This document shows, one piece after another, positions 60,218 to 64,000 of a stretch of 64,000 nt of DNA. Positions within the stretch are counted from its first letter, which is position 1. The number at the start of each line of letters is the position of its first letter. A program made the position numbers and the translations under genes. Origin of the DNA: Paludibacteraceae bacterium (GTDB lineage: Bacteria; Bacteroidota; Bacteroidia; Bacteroidales; Paludibacteraceae); NCBI GenBank assembly GCA_017464025.1, contig JAFUEI010000003.1, positions 1-64,000 on the forward strand, read 5' to 3'. The notes beneath the pieces were generated by a model. It was not told the DNA's origin, made no database searches, and was given only the letters and a program-made list of their open reading frames with translations.

Positions 60218-60249
60218 CAAAGGTACGGAGAAATTCGAGATCTCGCAAG
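60218..60249 (-). promoter_or_regulatory. Promoter of the thioesterase gene with palindromic spacer
   Basis: Minus-strand CTTG (60246-60249), 20 nt, TACCTTTG (60218-60225). The perfect palindrome CGAGATCTCG (60236-60245) fills half the spacer. Confidence 0.75.
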
Positions 60250-60342
60250 ACACAGCTGGGGACCGCCTCCCAATATATATGAACTCATGCCCGTCGCACT
60301 CTCCTTCCAAGAAAAGAGGAAGCATAAGTCCGGCAATTGTTG

Positions 60343-60350
60343 TATCTTTG
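60343..60350 (+). promoter_or_regulatory. -7 element of the invertase gene
   Basis: TATCTTTG, 9 bp before the start codon, which would leave an almost leaderless mRNA; no -33 match. Confidence 0.4.
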
Positions 60351-60975
60351 TGACAAAAATGGTTTATGGTTATATCCGCGTAAGTTCTGACAAGCAGACG
60401 GTCGAGAATCAGCGGTTTGAAATCAAAAGGTTCTGCGAGAAAAAAGAGCTGTCCATTGACGGCTGGATAGAAGAGACCATCTCAGGCACCCAAGCGTACA
60501 ACAAGCGGCAATTGGGCATGCTGCTGCGGAAAGCACGAAAAGAGGACGTAATCATCTGCTCGGAGCTGTCACGGTTGGGGCGGTCGCTGTTTATGATTAT
60601 GGAGATACTGAGTATCTGCATGAAAAAAGAATGCCGCGTGTGGACGATAAAGGACAACTACCGCTTAGGAGATGACATACAGAGCAAAGTGCTGGCTTTC
60701 GCTTTCGGCCTTTCAGCGGAAATAGAACGCAACCTGATCAGTCAGCGGACCAAAGAGGCCCTGGCACGGAAACGGGCGGAAGGCGTAGCACTGGGACGGC
60801 CTCAAGGAACGCAATCGCGGCAATGCTCCTACAAACTATACAAAAAAGAAAAGTTGATTCGGGAACTGCGTGCGAAAGGCGTGTCTTTCAGGAAAATCGG
60901 GGACAGACTGCATGTCAGCAAAAACACCGTGTGCAAGTATTATCATACCTTCATGGAAACCGACTGCAGAGAGCA

Positions 60976-62409
<1,434 letters not shown>

Positions 62410-62452
62410 ATCGTGTATCGTGCGTTTCTTGTGGGACTGACTGCTTGTCCGG

Positions 62453-62483
62453 AAAAAAACAGAGCCATCTTGCAGACGGCTCT
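62453..62483 (-). terminator. Terminator after tRNA-Cys
   Basis: Minus-strand AGAGCC/GGCTCT stem (62478-62483, 62461-62466) followed by G and TTTTTTT. Confidence 0.8.
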
Positions 62484-62487
62484 ATTC

Positions 62488-62561
62488 TGGAGGTACCTAG
62501 CAGATTCGAACCGCTGTCCCCGGTTTTGCAGACCGGTCCCTAACCACTCGGGCAAGGTACC
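62488..62561 (-). tRNA. tRNA-Cys (GCA)
   Basis: Acceptor GGTACCT/AGGTACC, anticodon loop CTGCAAA (anticodon GCA) on a CCGGT/ACCGG stem, T-arm GGTTCGAATC, discriminator U and an encoded CCA. Own promoter and terminator. Confidence 0.95.
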
Positions 62562-62588
62562 CTGTTTGCACTTTTTCAAATGCGGGTG

Positions 62589-62620
62589 CAAAGGTACAGC
62601 AAGTTTTTGGATTGTGCAAA
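62589..62620 (-). promoter_or_regulatory. Promoter of tRNA-Cys
   Basis: Minus-strand TTTG (62617-62620), 20 nt, TACCTTTG (62589-62596). Confidence 0.8.
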
Positions 62621-62731
62621 TTATTTACGAAAATCTTTTTGCAGCAGGGGCGTCCCGCCGTGCGGAGGGTCATGCGGGGCAGAGGCCGGCATCGCCTGCA
62701 CAAAAAGAAGAGTGCTGAGGCGGCCTAAAAT

Positions 62732-62756
62732 AAAAAAAGAGTGCTGACGCACTCTT
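62732..62756 (-). terminator. Terminator after the initiator tRNA
   Basis: Minus-strand AAGAGTGC-GTCA-GCACTCTT followed by TTTTT. Confidence 0.85.
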
Positions 62757-62763
62757 GAGGAAG

Positions 62764-62835
<72 letters not shown>

Positions 62836-62883
62836 ATACATCTTACGGATTGCTCCAGAGGGAGTACTTTCCGTAAGCGGGTG

Positions 62884-62915
62884 CAAAGGTACGGCGAAAA
62901 TATGACATACGCAAG
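62884..62915 (-). promoter_or_regulatory. Promoter of the initiator tRNA
   Basis: Minus-strand CTTG (62912-62915), 20 nt, TACCTTTG (62884-62891). Confidence 0.75.
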
Positions 62916-62939
62916 AGGGAATGATTTTTTCTACAAAAA

Positions 62940-62971
62940 TTTGGCGGAATGATATATTATTTTTAACTTTG
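62940..62971 (+). promoter_or_regulatory. Promoter of the TolB-like gene
   Basis: TTTG (62940-62943), 20 nt, TAACTTTG (62964-62971). Confidence 0.8.
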
Positions 62972-63037
62972 CGGCATGTAAGCGTCTTGTGTTGACGCGC
63001 TGGCGGAAGCAACCAATCAACTTAAACAATACCCAAT

Positions 63038-63943
63038 ATGAGAAAGACAATTCTGATAATGGCATTGGCAGTTGCAACAACGGCCGGTGCACAGTTGGTG
63101 AATGTGAAGAGCGTGGAACGCATTCAGATTCCTGAGAACACGGAGATGAAAGTGGCTGGTTTGAGTCCTGACGGCAGTTGTCTGCTGCTGACCACCCAGA
63201 CCAACAAGGGTCTGCAGAAGTATGACCTCGCCACCGGCACCACCGAGGTACTGAGCACGGAAGAAGGAGCGGGCTACAATCCGCAGATTTCGGCCGACAA
63301 CAAGCAGGTGGTGTACAGGGAGACCTCTATTGACAAGCGCAACCTGCGCCGTGCGACACTGGTACAGCGTTCGCTGCTGACAGCCGACCGCAAGGTGCTG
63401 CTGAAGGGGAGCCGCGACCTGAACGGTTTTATGATGCGCGGCAACACGCTGATGACCGTGAACCGCAAGAAGCTGGCTGTACGGCCGATGACGGCAGAGA
63501 AGGCCGTGGAAGCCCCGATGGTGAGCATCAGCAACATGCAGCTCATGCTGACGGAGAACGGCAACACGCGTATGCTGTCGCCCAACGGCACTGACAAGAG
63601 CTACATCTGGCCCAGCATCTCGCCCGACGGCCGGCATATATGCTACTACGTGGCGGGCAACGGCTGCTATGTATGTGACCTGAACGGCCAGAACGTACAG
63701 TATATCGCCCGCGACTGCCGCGCCGCCAAATGGTTAGACAACAACACGCTGGTAGCCATGGCCGACCAGGACAACGGCGAAGTGCTGACCGCTTCCGCCA
63801 TCGTGGTATATAACCTGCAAGGACAGATGCAGACATTGACTCCTGCCACCATGATGGCCATGTATCCGTACGCCTCGGCCGACGGCAAGCACATCGTATG
63901 CTCCACGGCACAAGGCGAGGCCTACATGATAAGCCTTGAATGA
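63038..63943 (+). CDS. Exported TolB/WD40-like beta-propeller protein
   Basis: 301 residues: signal peptide MRKTILIMALAVATTAGAQL, then PD40/TolB-type repeats (VAGLSPDGSCLLLTTQTNKG, YNPQISADNKQVVYRETS, SYIWPSISPDGRHICYYVAG, MYPYASADGKHIVCSTAQGE). Likely a periplasmic six-blade propeller for protein contacts. Followed after 23 bp by another exported gene on the same strand, so it may head an operon. Confidence 0.8.
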   Translation: MRKTILIMALAVATTAGAQLVNVKSVERIQIPENTEMKVAGLSPDGSCLLLTTQTNKGLQKYDLATGTTEVLSTEEGAGYNPQISADNKQVVYRETSIDKRNLRRATLVQRSLLTADRKVLLKGSRDLNGFMMRGNTLMTVNRKKLAVRPMTAEKAVEAPMVSISNMQLMLTENGNTRMLSPNGTDKSYIWPSISPDGRHICYYVAGNGCYVCDLNGQNVQYIARDCRAAKWLDNNTLVAMADQDNGEVLTASAIVVYNLQGQMQTLTPATMMAMYPYASADGKHIVCSTAQGEAYMISLE

Positions 63944-63966
63944 TTCACCTTATATCACAGAATAGT

Positions 63967-64000
63967 ATGAAACACAGACTTTTTACGCTGGCGCTCGCTG
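63967..64000 (+). CDS. Start of an exported protein, cut by the window edge
   Basis: ATG 63967 gives MKHRLFTLALA, the beginning of a signal peptide. Only 11 residues are visible; nothing more can be said. Confidence 0.5.
   Translation, partial: MKHRLFTLALA

Noticed and set aside
60236..60245. The CGAGATCTCG palindrome as a crossover site for the invertase
   Set aside because: Only one copy was seen locally; inversion needs an inverted pair, so an operator role is more likely.

Overview
The window comes from a Bacteroidales bacterium, probably close to the Prevotellaceae; genus is not certain. Evidence: 18 promoter-like sites fit the Bacteroidetes pattern (TTTG-like box, usually exactly 20 nt, then TAnnTTTG) on both strands; type IX secretion (T9SS) sorting domains; few Shine-Dalgarno sequences; and gene orders common in this order of bacteria (hemD/rnpA/yidD, clpP-clpX, acpP-fabF-rnc, glycogen debranching enzyme-glycosyltransferase-GH57).

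Left part, 1-20.4 kb, looks accessory. 752-5588 is an oxidative-stress and redox cluster: glutathione peroxidase, an OhrR-type MarR regulator, a ferritin-like protein, a PNPOx-fold protein and a small winged-helix protein, then a terminator, then rubredoxin, a metallo-beta-lactamase-fold protein fused to rubredoxin, a radical SAM protein and a flavodoxin. It is bracketed by two 62-bp copies of an HxlR regulator tail and by broken DUF362 and ZIP-transporter genes. 5.9-13.6 kb carries a sugar O-acetyltransferase, two AraC regulators, a GH53-like galactanase with an outer-membrane barrel partner, a broken PLP decarboxylase, an HXXEE membrane protein and a double-DTG aspartyl protease. 13.7-16.4 kb is a large T9SS-exported repeat protein behind a leader RNA that ends in an intrinsic terminator. 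16.5-19.1 kb is a pair formed by a YhcG/DUF1016 PDDEXK nuclease and an AlbA_2 (schlafen-like) putative ATPase/regulator, with direct repeats, palindromes and an 8-bp repeat tract that could switch phase; it is the best candidate for an undescribed defence-type unit.

Middle, 20.5-37.2 kb: parC, upp, a periplasmic coiled-coil protein and a LytTR membrane regulator on the minus strand; manC; then an AT-rich four-gene cassette (27.1-31.6 kb: TTG-start lipoprotein, C10 cysteine protease with T9SS tail, LTxxQ-type periplasmic protein, fibre-like surface protein) flanked by 82-bp direct repeats; then the glycogen/alpha-glucan operon and an RluA pseudouridine synthase.

Right part, 37.3-64 kb, is mostly housekeeping: trmD, yidD, rnpA, hemD, a LOG-family protein, a Fur-family regulator, clpP, clpX, deoC, psd, pyrE, a phosphatase, mutL, acpP, fabF, rnc, sufB, initiator tRNA-Met and tRNA-Cys. 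It is littered with short repeats: REP-like palindromes next to AATTGGGG tracts, GTCTATAGAC palindromes, 11-bp and 16-bp tandem arrays, and a 207-bp MITE. Some of these repeats sit inside genes (rnpA, clpP, parC). No CRISPR array, rRNA or intact insertion sequence was seen.
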